64,000 nt of DNA from Pelagibacteraceae bacterium AG-337-G04 (lineage in GTDB: Bacteria; Pseudomonadota; Alphaproteobacteria; Pelagibacterales; Pelagibacteraceae). The notes beneath the pieces are model-generated. The model ran no database searches. It worked only from the letters and a program-made list of their open reading frames with translations, and had not been told where the DNA came from. Shown in pieces: positions 16,436 to 25,146 of this stretch (positions are counted from its first letter, which is position 1; each line of letters begins with the position of its first letter). The DNA lies in assembly GCA_003282205.1 (NCBI GenBank), contig QBZW01000005.1, positions 47,675 through 111,674 on the forward strand, in the 5' to 3' direction. A program made the translations under genes and the position numbers.

Positions 16436-17143
16436 ATGGCTTTTTTTGAGGGAAATAACATGACTGGTGGCTATGGAGATGGTCCTGACATCATAAGTTC
16501 TTGCAGTATAAATGTGGATAAAGGTGAGATAGTTGCAATATTAGGCCCTAATGGCGCTGGTAAATCTACTGCCATGAAAGCAATGCTTGGACTGTTAAAA
16601 CTAAAGACTGGAAATATTATCATTGATGGTGAGGATATCTCAAATTTATCTCCTCAGGAAAGAGTAAAAAAAGGAATTTCGTTTGTCCCCCAAACCAGAA
16701 ACGTATTTGCAGAACTTACTGTTAAGGAAAATTTGGAAGTAGGTGCATTTTTAAGAACAGATGAAATTAATAAGATTATTGATGAAATTTATGATCTTTT
16801 TCCAATACTTAAAGAGAAGAGAGATCAAATCGTTGGACAATTGTCAGGTGGTCAAAGACAGCAGGTAGCCTTAGGTAGAGCCTTAATGATAAAACCATCA
16901 GTACTAATGTTAGATGAACCAACTGCTGGAGTTTCACCAATCGTAATGGATGAATTATTTGAGCATATACTTAGGGTTAAAAAAACAAAAGTAGGTATAA
17001 TAATGGTTGAACAAAATGCGAAACAAGCACTTAGTATTTCTGATAGAGGATATGTATTGGTTACTGGTGAAAATAAATTTGAAGGTTCTGGAAATGAATT
17101 ATTAAATGATCCAGAGGTCAGAAGATCTTTTCTAGGAGCATAA
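16436..17143 (+). CDS. livF: Liv-type ABC ATPase, LivF family (importer 2)
   Basis: 235 residues. Walker A GPNGAGKST, signature LSGGQRQQVALGRAL, Walker B LMLDEPTAG, switch VEQNAKQAL, and the LivF ending VRRSFLGA. Five bases separate it from the LivG-type gene and one base from the LivH-type gene, so translation is probably coupled. Paralogue of the ATPase at 11628 but without its N-terminal extension. Confidence 0.93.
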   Translation: MAFFEGNNMTGGYGDGPDIISSCSINVDKGEIVAILGPNGAGKSTAMKAMLGLLKLKTGNIIIDGEDISNLSPQERVKKGISFVPQTRNVFAELTVKENLEVGAFLRTDEINKIIDEIYDLFPILKEKRDQIVGQLSGGQRQQVALGRALMIKPSVLMLDEPTAGVSPIVMDELFEHILRVKKTKVGIIMVEQNAKQALSISDRGYVLVTGENKFEGSGNELLNDPEVRRSFLGA

Positions 17144-17144
17144 T

Positions 17145-18155
17145 ATGGATTTATTAAATGCGGTAATTGTACTGCTCAATTATACTATCATTCCAGCGTT
17201 AACCTATGGTTCACAATTAGCTCTTGGAGCTATATTTGTAACTCTTATTTACGGAATTTTAAGATTTGCTAACTTTGCTACAGGAGACATGATGTCTTTT
17301 GGAACAATGTTTGCAGTACTTCTAACTTACTATTTTCAATCTATCGGAATTAACTTCGGATTTTTACCCACCGCGTTACTTACAATTCCATTTGCTATCA
17401 TAATGATGATACTTTACATGTTATTTATTGATAAGACAGTTTTTAATTACTACAGAATAAAAAAAAGCCCTCCTGTTCAACTAGCAATGGTGAGTGTTGG
17501 AGTGATGTTTGTAACCCAAGCAATTATAAGAATAATTATCGGCCCAACAGATAGAAGATTTTTAGATGGTGAAAAATTTATAATGAAAGCATCTGAATTT
17601 AAAGAAATGACAGGACTTGCTGAAGGCCTAACAATTAAATCAACTCAAATGATAACAATTATTGTAACAATAGTTGTTGTTGCAATTATGTTTTGGTTTT
17701 TAAATAAAACTAAAACAGGAACAAGTATGAGAGCATATTCTGATAATGAGGATTTAGCTCTTCTCTCAGGAATTGACCCAAAAAAAGTTGTTCTAATAAC
17801 ATGGATTATTGCGGGTATATTAGCTACAATTGGCGGTATTTTGTATGGTTTAGACAAGAGCTACAGACCATTTGTATACTTTAACAATATGTTACCTATA
17901 TTTGCTGCAGCTATAGTTGGAGGAATTGGAAATCCATATGGAGCATTTTTTGGTGGATATGTAATTGCATTTGCTGAAATTTTTGTAACTTATGCGTATA
18001 AACGTGTTTTAGTTTACCTATTACCAGAACCACTTGAACCTAATTCGTTAATGCAACTATTATCAACAGACTATAAGTTTGCAATTTCATTTTCCATATT
18101 AGTTATTGTCTTAATATTTAGACCATCAGGAATATTCGAAGGTAAAAGGATATGA
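17145..18155 (+). CDS. livH: Liv-type ABC permease, LivH family (importer 2)
   Basis: 336 residues, about eight membrane segments. Early motif GAIFVTLIYGILRFANFATGD and cytoplasmic loop GTSMRAYSDNEDLALLSGID are the LivH signatures; the C-terminal part IVGGIGNPYGAFFGGY is also typical. Somewhat longer than the LivH of importer 1 because of loops in the middle and near the end. Stop overlaps the next gene by 4 nt. Confidence 0.92.
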   Translation: MDLLNAVIVLLNYTIIPALTYGSQLALGAIFVTLIYGILRFANFATGDMMSFGTMFAVLLTYYFQSIGINFGFLPTALLTIPFAIIMMILYMLFIDKTVFNYYRIKKSPPVQLAMVSVGVMFVTQAIIRIIIGPTDRRFLDGEKFIMKASEFKEMTGLAEGLTIKSTQMITIIVTIVVVAIMFWFLNKTKTGTSMRAYSDNEDLALLSGIDPKKVVLITWIIAGILATIGGILYGLDKSYRPFVYFNNMLPIFAAAIVGGIGNPYGAFFGGYVIAFAEIFVTYAYKRVLVYLLPEPLEPNSLMQLLSTDYKFAISFSILVIVLIFRPSGIFEGKRI

Positions 18156-19522
18156 GAAATTATTATAATATAATAATTGCATACTCAATAATGATGCTAC
18201 TCATTATTTTAGTTGGAATATTTCAATCATGGTCAATTGCTCTTACAATTTTCAATTATTGTATGATCTCAGCTGTGATGACAATGGGTGCAAATATACA
18301 ATGGGGTTATGCTGGATTAATAAATTTTGGAATAATGGGTTACACCGCGCTTGGAGGTTTAGCAGTTGTTCTTGTATCTGTTGCTCCAGTACCAGAGGCT
18401 TGGAGTGCAGGAGGCATAAATATTTTAGCTTGTTTAGTTTTAATTATTTTAATGATTTTTTCAGTAAGATATATTTTAAAAAATATTCAAAAAACAAATA
18501 AAAGAAATTATTATGTAGCTAGTGTAATTATAGTTGGGTTAATTTTAATTAAAATTATTTCTGGTCCTGCTATCGAACAAATAGAAGCAGTCGATCCAGC
18601 AAAAACAGGTTTTCTTGGTGGACTTGGAATGCCAGTTTTATTTTCATGGATCGTTGGAGGATTATTTGCAGCAGGTTTAGCATTTATTGTTGGTAAAGTT
18701 GCTCTAGGATTAAGAGCAGACTATTTAGCGATAGCCACACTATTAATTGCTGAGATTGTTGTATCAATAATTAAACATGAAGATTGGTTAGCAAGAGGTG
18801 TAAAAAATGTTATTGGATTAAAAAGACCAGCACCTTATGAAATAGACTTACAAACTTCATCTTGGTTTATTAATTTAGTTGAAAAATTTCATTCAAAGAA
18901 ATTAGAATTGGTAAGTTCATTATCCGAAAGACAGGATTTGTTAAACCAATTGGTAATAGATGCATCTTCAGTTTATGTTAAATTATGCTTTGCTGGTTTA
19001 TTTTTAGTAGTAGTAATTATTTTGTTAGTTATAACTCAAAAAGCTCTTTATTCTCCGTGGGGTAGGATGATGCGTGCAATAAGAGATAACGAAGAGGCTG
19101 CAAGTGCCATGGGCAAGAATGTCGTAAAACAACATTTATTTATTTTTATCCTTGGCTCAGCAATTGTTGGAATAGCGGGAGCAATGATGGTAACAAATGA
19201 CGGTTTGTTTACTCCAGGAAGTTATAGGCCGATGAGATATACTTTTGTTATTTGGGTGATGGTTATTGTTGGTGGAACAGGTAACAACTTTGGAGCAATT
19301 CTTGGCGGATTTGTTGTTTGGTTCTTATGGGTAGAGGCAGCGCCAATTGCCCTTTTCTTCATCAACTTATTCACAGGTCACTTGCCTGAAACTAATGAAA
19401 TTAGAGTTCACTTAATTAATAGTGCACCTTATTTTAGATTTTTATTAGTTGGGATTGGATTACTTTTCATAATGAGGTTTAGACCTCAAGGATTAATTCC
19501 TGAAAAGATTATTAAACAATAA
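18152..19522 (+). CDS. livM: Liv-type ABC permease, LivM family (importer 2), enlarged
   Basis: 456 residues, clearly longer than the 349-residue LivM of importer 1. Core motifs present: NIQWGYAGLINFGIMGYTALGG, GLRADYLAIATLLIAEI, RMMRAIRDNEEAASAMGKN, VGGTGNNFGAILGG. Extra length comes from a membrane-hairpin insertion near residues 90-150 and a polar, probably periplasmic, segment near residues 210-280 (KRPAPYEIDL, SLSERQDLL). Such insertions may bind the larger or modified binding protein. Last of the four membrane/ATPase genes. Confidence 0.9.
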   Translation: MRNYYNIIIAYSIMMLLIILVGIFQSWSIALTIFNYCMISAVMTMGANIQWGYAGLINFGIMGYTALGGLAVVLVSVAPVPEAWSAGGINILACLVLIILMIFSVRYILKNIQKTNKRNYYVASVIIVGLILIKIISGPAIEQIEAVDPAKTGFLGGLGMPVLFSWIVGGLFAAGLAFIVGKVALGLRADYLAIATLLIAEIVVSIIKHEDWLARGVKNVIGLKRPAPYEIDLQTSSWFINLVEKFHSKKLELVSSLSERQDLLNQLVIDASSVYVKLCFAGLFLVVVIILLVITQKALYSPWGRMMRAIRDNEEAASAMGKNVVKQHLFIFILGSAIVGIAGAMMVTNDGLFTPGSYRPMRYTFVIWVMVIVGGTGNNFGAILGGFVVWFLWVEAAPIALFFINLFTGHLPETNEIRVHLINSAPYFRFLLVGIGLLFIMRFRPQGLIPEKIIKQ

Positions 19523-19530
19523 TCCTATAC

Positions 19531-20139
19531 GTGAGTTTTTTAATTTTAGGTTTTTTAACTGGATTAAGTTTGATTTTAGTATTAGGGGCTCAAAATATTT
19601 TTGTAATTGAGCAAGGTCTTAAAAAGCAATTTGTATTTATAGTTTGTCTAATTTGTTCATTTTCTGATTTCCTTTTAATTTTTTTAGGAATATTTTTATT
19701 TCAATATTTCGAAAATCTTTTCTCACAAACAATTGAATTAATATTAAATATTTTATTACTTTTATTTTTAATTAATTTTATTTGGAAAAAAGTAAAGTTA
19801 ATAAACAGGAAAATTTTAATTAATCAAATTGAAAATAAGGATAACTTATTTTATGTAATTTTAAAAACCTTAGGTTTTACTTATCTTAATCCGCATGTTT
19901 ATTCAGACACTGTGTTTTTTTTAGGAAATTTTTCAAAAAGTTTTTTATTAGGTCAGAAATATTTATTTGGTATTGGAGCATCATTATCCTCAATAATCTT
20001 TTTCTTCAGTTTAGGGTATTTTTCCAAATACTTATCAAGCCATATAGGTAGCGAAAAACTATGGAAAATAATTAATTATTCAATAATTTTATTTATGTCT
20101 TTACTGTCGATATATGTTTTTTTGAATATAATAAAATAA
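19531..20139 (+). CDS. LysE family exporter
   Basis: 202 residues starting at GTG 8 nt after the permease stop. Family motif LGAQNIFVIEQGL near residues 18-30 and LGFTYLNPHVYSDT near 113-126 match the LysE/ArgO branch, the latter corresponding to the conserved LNPH-VYLD block. Six hydrophobic segments. LysE/ArgO proteins export lysine or arginine; substrate here not provable. Co-transcribed with importer 2, giving import and export of possibly related amino acids in one operon. Confidence 0.85.
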   Translation: MSFLILGFLTGLSLILVLGAQNIFVIEQGLKKQFVFIVCLICSFSDFLLIFLGIFLFQYFENLFSQTIELILNILLLLFLINFIWKKVKLINRKILINQIENKDNLFYVILKTLGFTYLNPHVYSDTVFFLGNFSKSFLLGQKYLFGIGASLSSIIFFFSLGYFSKYLSSHIGSEKLWKIINYSIILFMSLLSIYVFLNIIK

Positions 20140-20173
20140 AAAACCCCAGCGGCCACAACCGCTGAGGTTTAAT
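20138..20173. terminator. Bidirectional Rho-independent terminator between convergent operons
   Basis: AAACCCCAGCGG (20141-20152) pairs with CCGCTGAGGTTT (20159-20170) with one C-A mismatch and a 6-nt loop, flanked by A-rich sequence on the left and T/A-rich sequence on the right. It serves the LysE-ending operon on the plus strand and the binding-protein gene on the minus strand. Confidence 0.85.
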
Positions 20174-20183
20174 TTAACAAATA

Positions 20184-21374
20184 TTATCTTTGTTTTTTAT
20201 CTTTGAACTTTCCGCCTTTAATCTCTTTTTCAATAAAGGCACCTGATGCTTCTCCAACATCAGTAAGTTCAACACTAGATGCTCCTTCGTAGTTAATCGC
20301 TTTACCACTAGCAAGTAAATCTAATGCTTTTTTCAATTCACCTGGATAAATTTTCTCTCCCGGAGCATTTGCAACAGACATTACATTTGCTTGAATAGTA
20401 GCTCTATCAGCTTTTCCACCAGCTTGCATTGCAAGTACAATTAAAGCTGCAGCATCATAAGACTCTGAAGTATAAGGTCCAGATGAATCAATTCCTGCTC
20501 CACCAGCTACACCTTTAAAAATTGTAGCACCTTTACCCATTGATCCTGGCAAAGAACCAAACGATTTATTAAGATCATTTCCAAATCTGTCAGTTAAAGA
20601 GTCTCCAATCATTCCATCAGATAAAACAAATACATCAAACGCGCCCGAGTCTAACGAACCATCAATGATACTTCCACCTGCTTGGTCTAAGTAACCTAAC
20701 ACAGCTAAAGCATCGCCGCCTGCTGCTGCCAATGTTGCAACTTCAGCACCGTAGTCTCCTTTACCTTCTTCATGAGCTGTAACGACTGTTACGTTTATTC
20801 CATGAGCTTTAACAGCTGCAACATATACATCTGCTAAACCTTTACCGTAGTCATTATTAGTGTGTGTTACTGCAATACTTTTAACTTTTCTATCTTTAGT
20901 AATATCTGCTAATACTTGACCTCCTCTTGCGTCAGATGGAGCAGTTCTAAAGAAATATCCATTATCATTAAGATCAGTTAATCCTGGAGAAGTAGCTGAT
21001 GGTGAAATCATAACAACACCATTTGGAACAGCAACGTTAGTTGCAACAGCTCCAGTAACACCAGAACAATCAGCACCCATTATTGCTACTACACCACCAG
21101 ATACCAAACCTTCGGCAGCAGCTGTCGCAGCAGCTGAATCAACACAAGTTGAGTCTGCTCTTTCAACAGAAATTTTCTTTCCTCCAAGTAATGAACCTGA
21201 GTCTGAAGCTTCTTTAAATGCAAGCTCTGCAGACGCAGCCATCGCTGGAGTAAGAGACTCAATAGGACCCGTAAATCCTAAAATAATCCCCATTTTAATG
21301 CCATGTCCATCTGAATATGCTTTTGTTACGAAGCAAGAAACAAATACAAACATCGCTAATACTAGTTTTTTCAT
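20184..21374 (-). CDS. Periplasmic binding protein of Liv-type ABC importer 2
   Basis: 396 residues with a signal peptide (cleavage around AYS, residue 21). Peripla_BP_6 fold: MGIILGFTGPIESL, AAASAELAFKEA, and VVAIMGADCSGVTGA for the ligand pocket. Shine-Dalgarno AGAGGG upstream of the ATG. It is more acidic and alanine/glycine rich than the binding protein of importer 1. Placed convergently right after the importer 2 operon, so it most likely supplies that importer, while being separately expressed. Confidence 0.88.
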   Translation of the reverse strand: MKKLVLAMFVFVSCFVTKAYSDGHGIKMGIILGFTGPIESLTPAMAASAELAFKEASDSGSLLGGKKISVERADSTCVDSAAATAAAEGLVSGGVVAIMGADCSGVTGAVATNVAVPNGVVMISPSATSPGLTDLNDNGYFFRTAPSDARGGQVLADITKDRKVKSIAVTHTNNDYGKGLADVYVAAVKAHGINVTVVTAHEEGKGDYGAEVATLAAAGGDALAVLGYLDQAGGSIIDGSLDSGAFDVFVLSDGMIGDSLTDRFGNDLNKSFGSLPGSMGKGATIFKGVAGGAGIDSSGPYTSESYDAAALIVLAMQAGGKADRATIQANVMSVANAPGEKIYPGELKKALDLLASGKAINYEGASSVELTDVGEASGAFIEKEIKGGKFKDKKQR

Positions 21375-21447
21375 ATATTCCCTCTAATTGTTAACAATTT
21401 ATATAAACAAAATTAAATCCTATTGATTTTAATTTTCAATGAGAAAA

Positions 21448-22305
21448 TTATCTCATTTTTTGAGCAAAAAATACAGATGTAATGACAATTATTCCTCCAA
21501 TTACTGTAATTAGTGAAGGAATTTCTCCAAAAATAAAAAAAGTAAGGATTAAACCAAATACAGGGAATAAAGCGTAGAATGGCAATACCATATCAAGAGG
21601 ATAAAATTTATAAAGATAAAACATCATTAAGTGTCCAAGCAAAGAAATAATTGCTCCAGCATATAAAACAGTTAACCAACTTCCTAAACTTATATGTTTT
21701 ATTGTTTGAAACGTATTTCCCTCAAATATTGCAGACAATATTATTAAAATTATAAATCCTGTGAAGCTCATTATAGTATTTGTAAATTTAACATCTAATT
21801 CTTTTAAATATCTGGAAAATACTTGGGACAGTCCATAGAAAAAGGCCATACCGCAGATTAGAAGTGAACCTATTATTTCCTCGAATACTTTTGGGTCAAA
21901 AGCTAGTATAACGATACCAAAAAAAGATATCATAATTAATATCCATTTTTTATAACTTATTTTTTCATTTAAAAATATTGAGCTTAATATTATTCCGAAA
22001 GGAATTGAAAGTTGGGCACCTATTGTAATTGGTGCAAGTATACTTGAAGCATTTATAGATAAATACAAAAACATATTTACCGCAACGCCAAAACATAATG
22101 AAAACCCAATTAAAGGAATAATATATTTTTTATCTATACTTTGAATTTTAAAAAAAGGAATTAAAAAAACAAAAACAATAGCCATTCTTAATGAACCAAA
22201 AAGAATTGGTGGAATAGTATCGTTTAATCCAAGTTTTCCGGTTGGATATGCACTTCCTAATAAAAATACAACAAATAAAATAAGTAAAGTATGTTTTGCA
22301 GACAA
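21448..22305 (-). CDS. DMT superfamily (EamA) permease
   Basis: 285 residues and about ten hydrophobic segments in two homologous EamA halves (GSAYPTGKLGLN and RMAIVF in the first, GLSQVFSRYLKE and GLILTFFIFGE in the second). Inner-membrane permease of unknown substrate, usually an exporter of metabolites or amino acids. Last gene of the minus-strand catabolic operon, 3 nt after the aldehyde dehydrogenase stop. Confidence 0.85.
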   Translation of the reverse strand: MSAKHTLLILFVVFLLGSAYPTGKLGLNDTIPPILFGSLRMAIVFVFLIPFFKIQSIDKKYIIPLIGFSLCFGVAVNMFLYLSINASSILAPITIGAQLSIPFGIILSSIFLNEKISYKKWILIMISFFGIVILAFDPKVFEEIIGSLLICGMAFFYGLSQVFSRYLKELDVKFTNTIMSFTGFIILIILSAIFEGNTFQTIKHISLGSWLTVLYAGAIISLLGHLMMFYLYKFYPLDMVLPFYALFPVFGLILTFFIFGEIPSLITVIGGIIVITSVFFAQKMR

Positions 22306-22308
22306 AAA

Positions 22309-23790
22309 TTATCTTATAGAGAAAGGATCTAAAGTTGGTTCATCAGATGTGTAATACCAAGTTGTTTTAACTCTAGTATAATCCTTAATTGAGTCCATTC
22401 CCGCTTCCTTTCCATATCCGCTATCTTTAATTCCACCAAAAGGCGCTGAGGGAGAAATCAATCGATAAGTATTTACAAATGTTATACCCGCTCTTATTGC
22501 ATTAGAAACTCTTAGACCTCTTGAGAAGTCACTCGTATATACTCCAGAAGATAATCCATATTGATTATCGTTCATTTTCGCTATTACCTCTTTTTCTGTA
22601 TCAAACTTCATAACTGATAAAACTGGGCCAAAAAGCTCATTTTCTGCTGTTGGAAGATTATGATTATCACATTCAATTATTGTAGGAGGAAAGTAGTATC
22701 CTTCATTTGAAAATGGATGCCTTTCACCACCACATTTTATTTTTCCGCCTTGTTCTGTGGTTTTTTTTATGTTTTTTTCAATAATTTCTAATTGTTTATA
22801 ATTACTTAAAGGTCCCATTTCTGTATCAGGATCCATAGGAGCACCAATTTTTATTTTTTCAGCTCTTTTTGTGAGTTTATCAAGGAACACATCGTAAATT
22901 CCTTTTTGTAAATATAGCCTTGAACCTGCAATACAACTTTGTCCGCTAGCTCCAAATATTCCTGCAGTAATTCCATTAATAGCATTTTCTTGATGAGCAT
23001 CATCAAATACAGCAACAGGGCTTTTTCCTCCAAGCTCTAAGCTTACTTCTGATAAATTTTCTGCAGAATTTCTAATAATATGTCTTGCAGTTTCGGGCCC
23101 TCCTGTAAAAGCAACTTTTTCAACTAAATTATGTGTGGTTAAAGCTTTTCCACACGGATCTCCAAAACCTGTAATAACATTTACTACTCCTTTAGGAATA
23201 CCAGTCTCCTCTATCAATTTTGCAAATTCAAACATTACAGCTGGTGCAAGTTCAGAGGATTTAATAACCACAGTATTTCCCATTGCTAAAGCAGGTGCAA
23301 GTTTTGTTGCTGTTAAAAACATTTGAGAATTCCATGGAACAATCGCAGCAATAACACCAATAGGTATTCTTGAAGTTATAGCTTGAATATTTGGTTTATC
23401 TATTGGTAGAACTGTGCCTTCGACTTTGTCTGCCATACCAGCATAATAATCATAATACTCAGCAATATAATTTGCCTGTTTATTTGTTTCTCTATAAAGT
23501 TTTCCAGTATCTATAGTTTCAATTTTTCCAAGTAATTCTGCGTTATCTCTAAGCTTATTTCCAATAGCTCTTAGAAACTTTGCTCTTTCACGCGGTAATA
23601 TTTTAGGCCAATCTCCTTCAAAGGCTTTTTGAGCTGCTTGAACTGCTTTATCTACATCAGAAGCACTTGCCTCAGGAACAATAGCCCATGGTTTATTATT
23701 CTCTGGATTTAAAGTTTCAAAAGTTTTATTAGTGTCGGAGTCAACCCATTCTCCTCCTATAAACATTTTGTATTTTTTTAATTCAGGCAT
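22309..23790 (-). CDS. NAD(P)-dependent aldehyde dehydrogenase
   Basis: 493 residues, full-length ALDH superfamily enzyme. NAD-binding PWNSQ motif, Glu252 in LELGGKSP, catalytic Cys286 in GASGQSCIAGS, and C-terminal PFGGIKDSGYGKE. Oxidises an aldehyde to an acid in the cytoplasm. Related in pattern to betaine-aldehyde and hydroxymuconic-semialdehyde dehydrogenases; substrate uncertain. Start overlaps the hydrolase stop by 8 nt. Likely handles the aldehyde produced by the upstream monooxygenase or ThDP enzyme. Confidence 0.9.
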   Translation of the reverse strand: MPELKKYKMFIGGEWVDSDTNKTFETLNPENNKPWAIVPEASASDVDKAVQAAQKAFEGDWPKILPRERAKFLRAIGNKLRDNAELLGKIETIDTGKLYRETNKQANYIAEYYDYYAGMADKVEGTVLPIDKPNIQAITSRIPIGVIAAIVPWNSQMFLTATKLAPALAMGNTVVIKSSELAPAVMFEFAKLIEETGIPKGVVNVITGFGDPCGKALTTHNLVEKVAFTGGPETARHIIRNSAENLSEVSLELGGKSPVAVFDDAHQENAINGITAGIFGASGQSCIAGSRLYLQKGIYDVFLDKLTKRAEKIKIGAPMDPDTEMGPLSNYKQLEIIEKNIKKTTEQGGKIKCGGERHPFSNEGYYFPPTIIECDNHNLPTAENELFGPVLSVMKFDTEKEVIAKMNDNQYGLSSGVYTSDFSRGLRVSNAIRAGITFVNTYRLISPSAPFGGIKDSGYGKEAGMDSIKDYTRVKTTWYYTSDEPTLDPFSIR

Positions 23791-24556
23791 TTTTTATATG
23801 ATCTTTTATTGCTTTATTTACATCATAAGAGCATTCAATACTACACAGATGTTTACCTACTGGTATTATTTTTACTACAGAGTTTTTAATTTTCTTACTT
23901 AGATTATTAGACATTTCTGGAGTTGAGCCGATATCACCTTCTCCAGTCATCACAAGTGTTTTAACATTAATATTTTCAAATTTTTCGTTATCTTTGTGAT
24001 TTACAAACAATGAGTAAACTTTAATAAAGTTATCCATATTATTATTTTTAAGAATTGTGATGATTTTATCTGAAATTAGAGGATTTTTTTCAATAAAATC
24101 CTTGTTAAACCATCTTTTTAGCGCGTCTTTTGTAAGCTTTTGATCTTTTTTTGTCTGTTCAAACCTTTCATTTACTATTTTTTGTTCATCATCAGATCTA
24201 TTAAATATTGAGCACAACAATGTTAGGGATTTCAATCTATCACTAAATTTCGTTCCAAAGTTTCTTGCAATTAATGAGCCTATTGAAAATCCAACAAGGT
24301 GAATTTTATCAAATTTTAATTCATCAATTAGATCAATAATTTGATCTGAAAAATCATCAAAACTTATTTTTTCTTTATTTAAAGGTGTTCTACCATGTCC
24401 AAAAATGTCATAAATTAAAACTGTATTATCAAATTCATTAATTTGTGAGTCCCAAATACTATGATCAAGACCCACACCATGAATAAATACTATTGGAATT
24501 CCTTCTTTTTGATTTAGTTTATAGAATGTACCTTTAGAGTCTGTTGCATTGATCAT
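23783..24556 (-). CDS. Alpha/beta hydrolase (enol-lactonase-like)
   Basis: 257 residues, classical alpha/beta hydrolase. Oxyanion region HGVGLDHSIW, nucleophile Ser91 in GFSIGS, acidic residue in TGEGDIGSTPE, and histidine in VGKHLCSIE. The order and length fit 3-oxoadipate enol-lactonase-like enzymes of catabolic operons. Paralogous to the hydrolase at 36747 (RWF-x-x-x-FI-x-x-NP and MTGE-x-D-x-G-x-TP are shared). Start lies 2 nt after the AA_synth stop. Confidence 0.85.
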   Translation of the reverse strand: MINATDSKGTFYKLNQKEGIPIVFIHGVGLDHSIWDSQINEFDNTVLIYDIFGHGRTPLNKEKISFDDFSDQIIDLIDELKFDKIHLVGFSIGSLIARNFGTKFSDRLKSLTLLCSIFNRSDDEQKIVNERFEQTKKDQKLTKDALKRWFNKDFIEKNPLISDKIITILKNNNMDNFIKVYSLFVNHKDNEKFENINVKTLVMTGEGDIGSTPEMSNNLSKKIKNSVVKIIPVGKHLCSIECSYDVNKAIKDHIKNA

Positions 24557-24558
24557 TA

Positions 24559-25146
24559 TTATTTTGGTTCAATGCCCATCTCCTTCATATCTTGGTACCT
24601 ATCACCTGTTCTTGCATGAGCTCTACCAGTCGAAGCGCCACCAATAGCAATTGCAATTTCATCATCAAATGGAGCATCATGAATTGTAAACTCATGAGTA
24701 AGATAATATGGTCTTAAACCAGAGTCTGTTTTATGCATCATTGGAATAGATATTTTTGATCCAGCTGGACCTCTTGTATTCGTAAAACTTAAATAAGAAG
24801 TTCCTCCAACAGCATCTCTTAACTTATTACCAAATCTTAATGTATGAATAAATGCTGATGCATGTTCTATTTCTCCATTCAGTCCAACCACACCTGCTTT
24901 CCCATACGCTAATATTTTATCAGGAGAGCCTATTTCTTTTATAAGTTCAGGAACCAATAAATCTCCGAGTTTAGGAGCTAGATCTAAAATAATGGGTTTT
25001 AAGTCTTCCACAAAACCTTTTCCATCCCAAGGATTTTTAAAAACTGCAGCAACAGAAACCATCAAAACAGGTTCTTTAGCTTCTTTTCCACCTTCAATAA
25101 AAGTCTTATCTACAAATTTAGTAAACTTACGTAATTCTAATTTCAT
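24559..25146 (-). CDS. AA_synth family protein (DUF1185)
   Basis: 195 residues. Recognised from the blocks KEPVLMVSVAAVFKNPW, GKAGVVGLNGEIEHASAFIH, GGTSYLSFTNTRGPAGSKISIP and DEIAIAIGGASTGRAHAR. The Pfam family PF06684 is named for supposed amino-acid synthesis, but its reaction is not established; solved members were described as a variant of the Bacillus chorismate-mutase fold. Overlaps the ThDP gene by 4 nt. Co-occurrence with a flavin monooxygenase and a hydrolase suggests a catabolic role here. Confidence 0.85.
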   Translation of the reverse strand: MKLELRKFTKFVDKTFIEGGKEAKEPVLMVSVAAVFKNPWDGKGFVEDLKPIILDLAPKLGDLLVPELIKEIGSPDKILAYGKAGVVGLNGEIEHASAFIHTLRFGNKLRDAVGGTSYLSFTNTRGPAGSKISIPMMHKTDSGLRPYYLTHEFTIHDAPFDDEIAIAIGGASTGRAHARTGDRYQDMKEMGIEPK

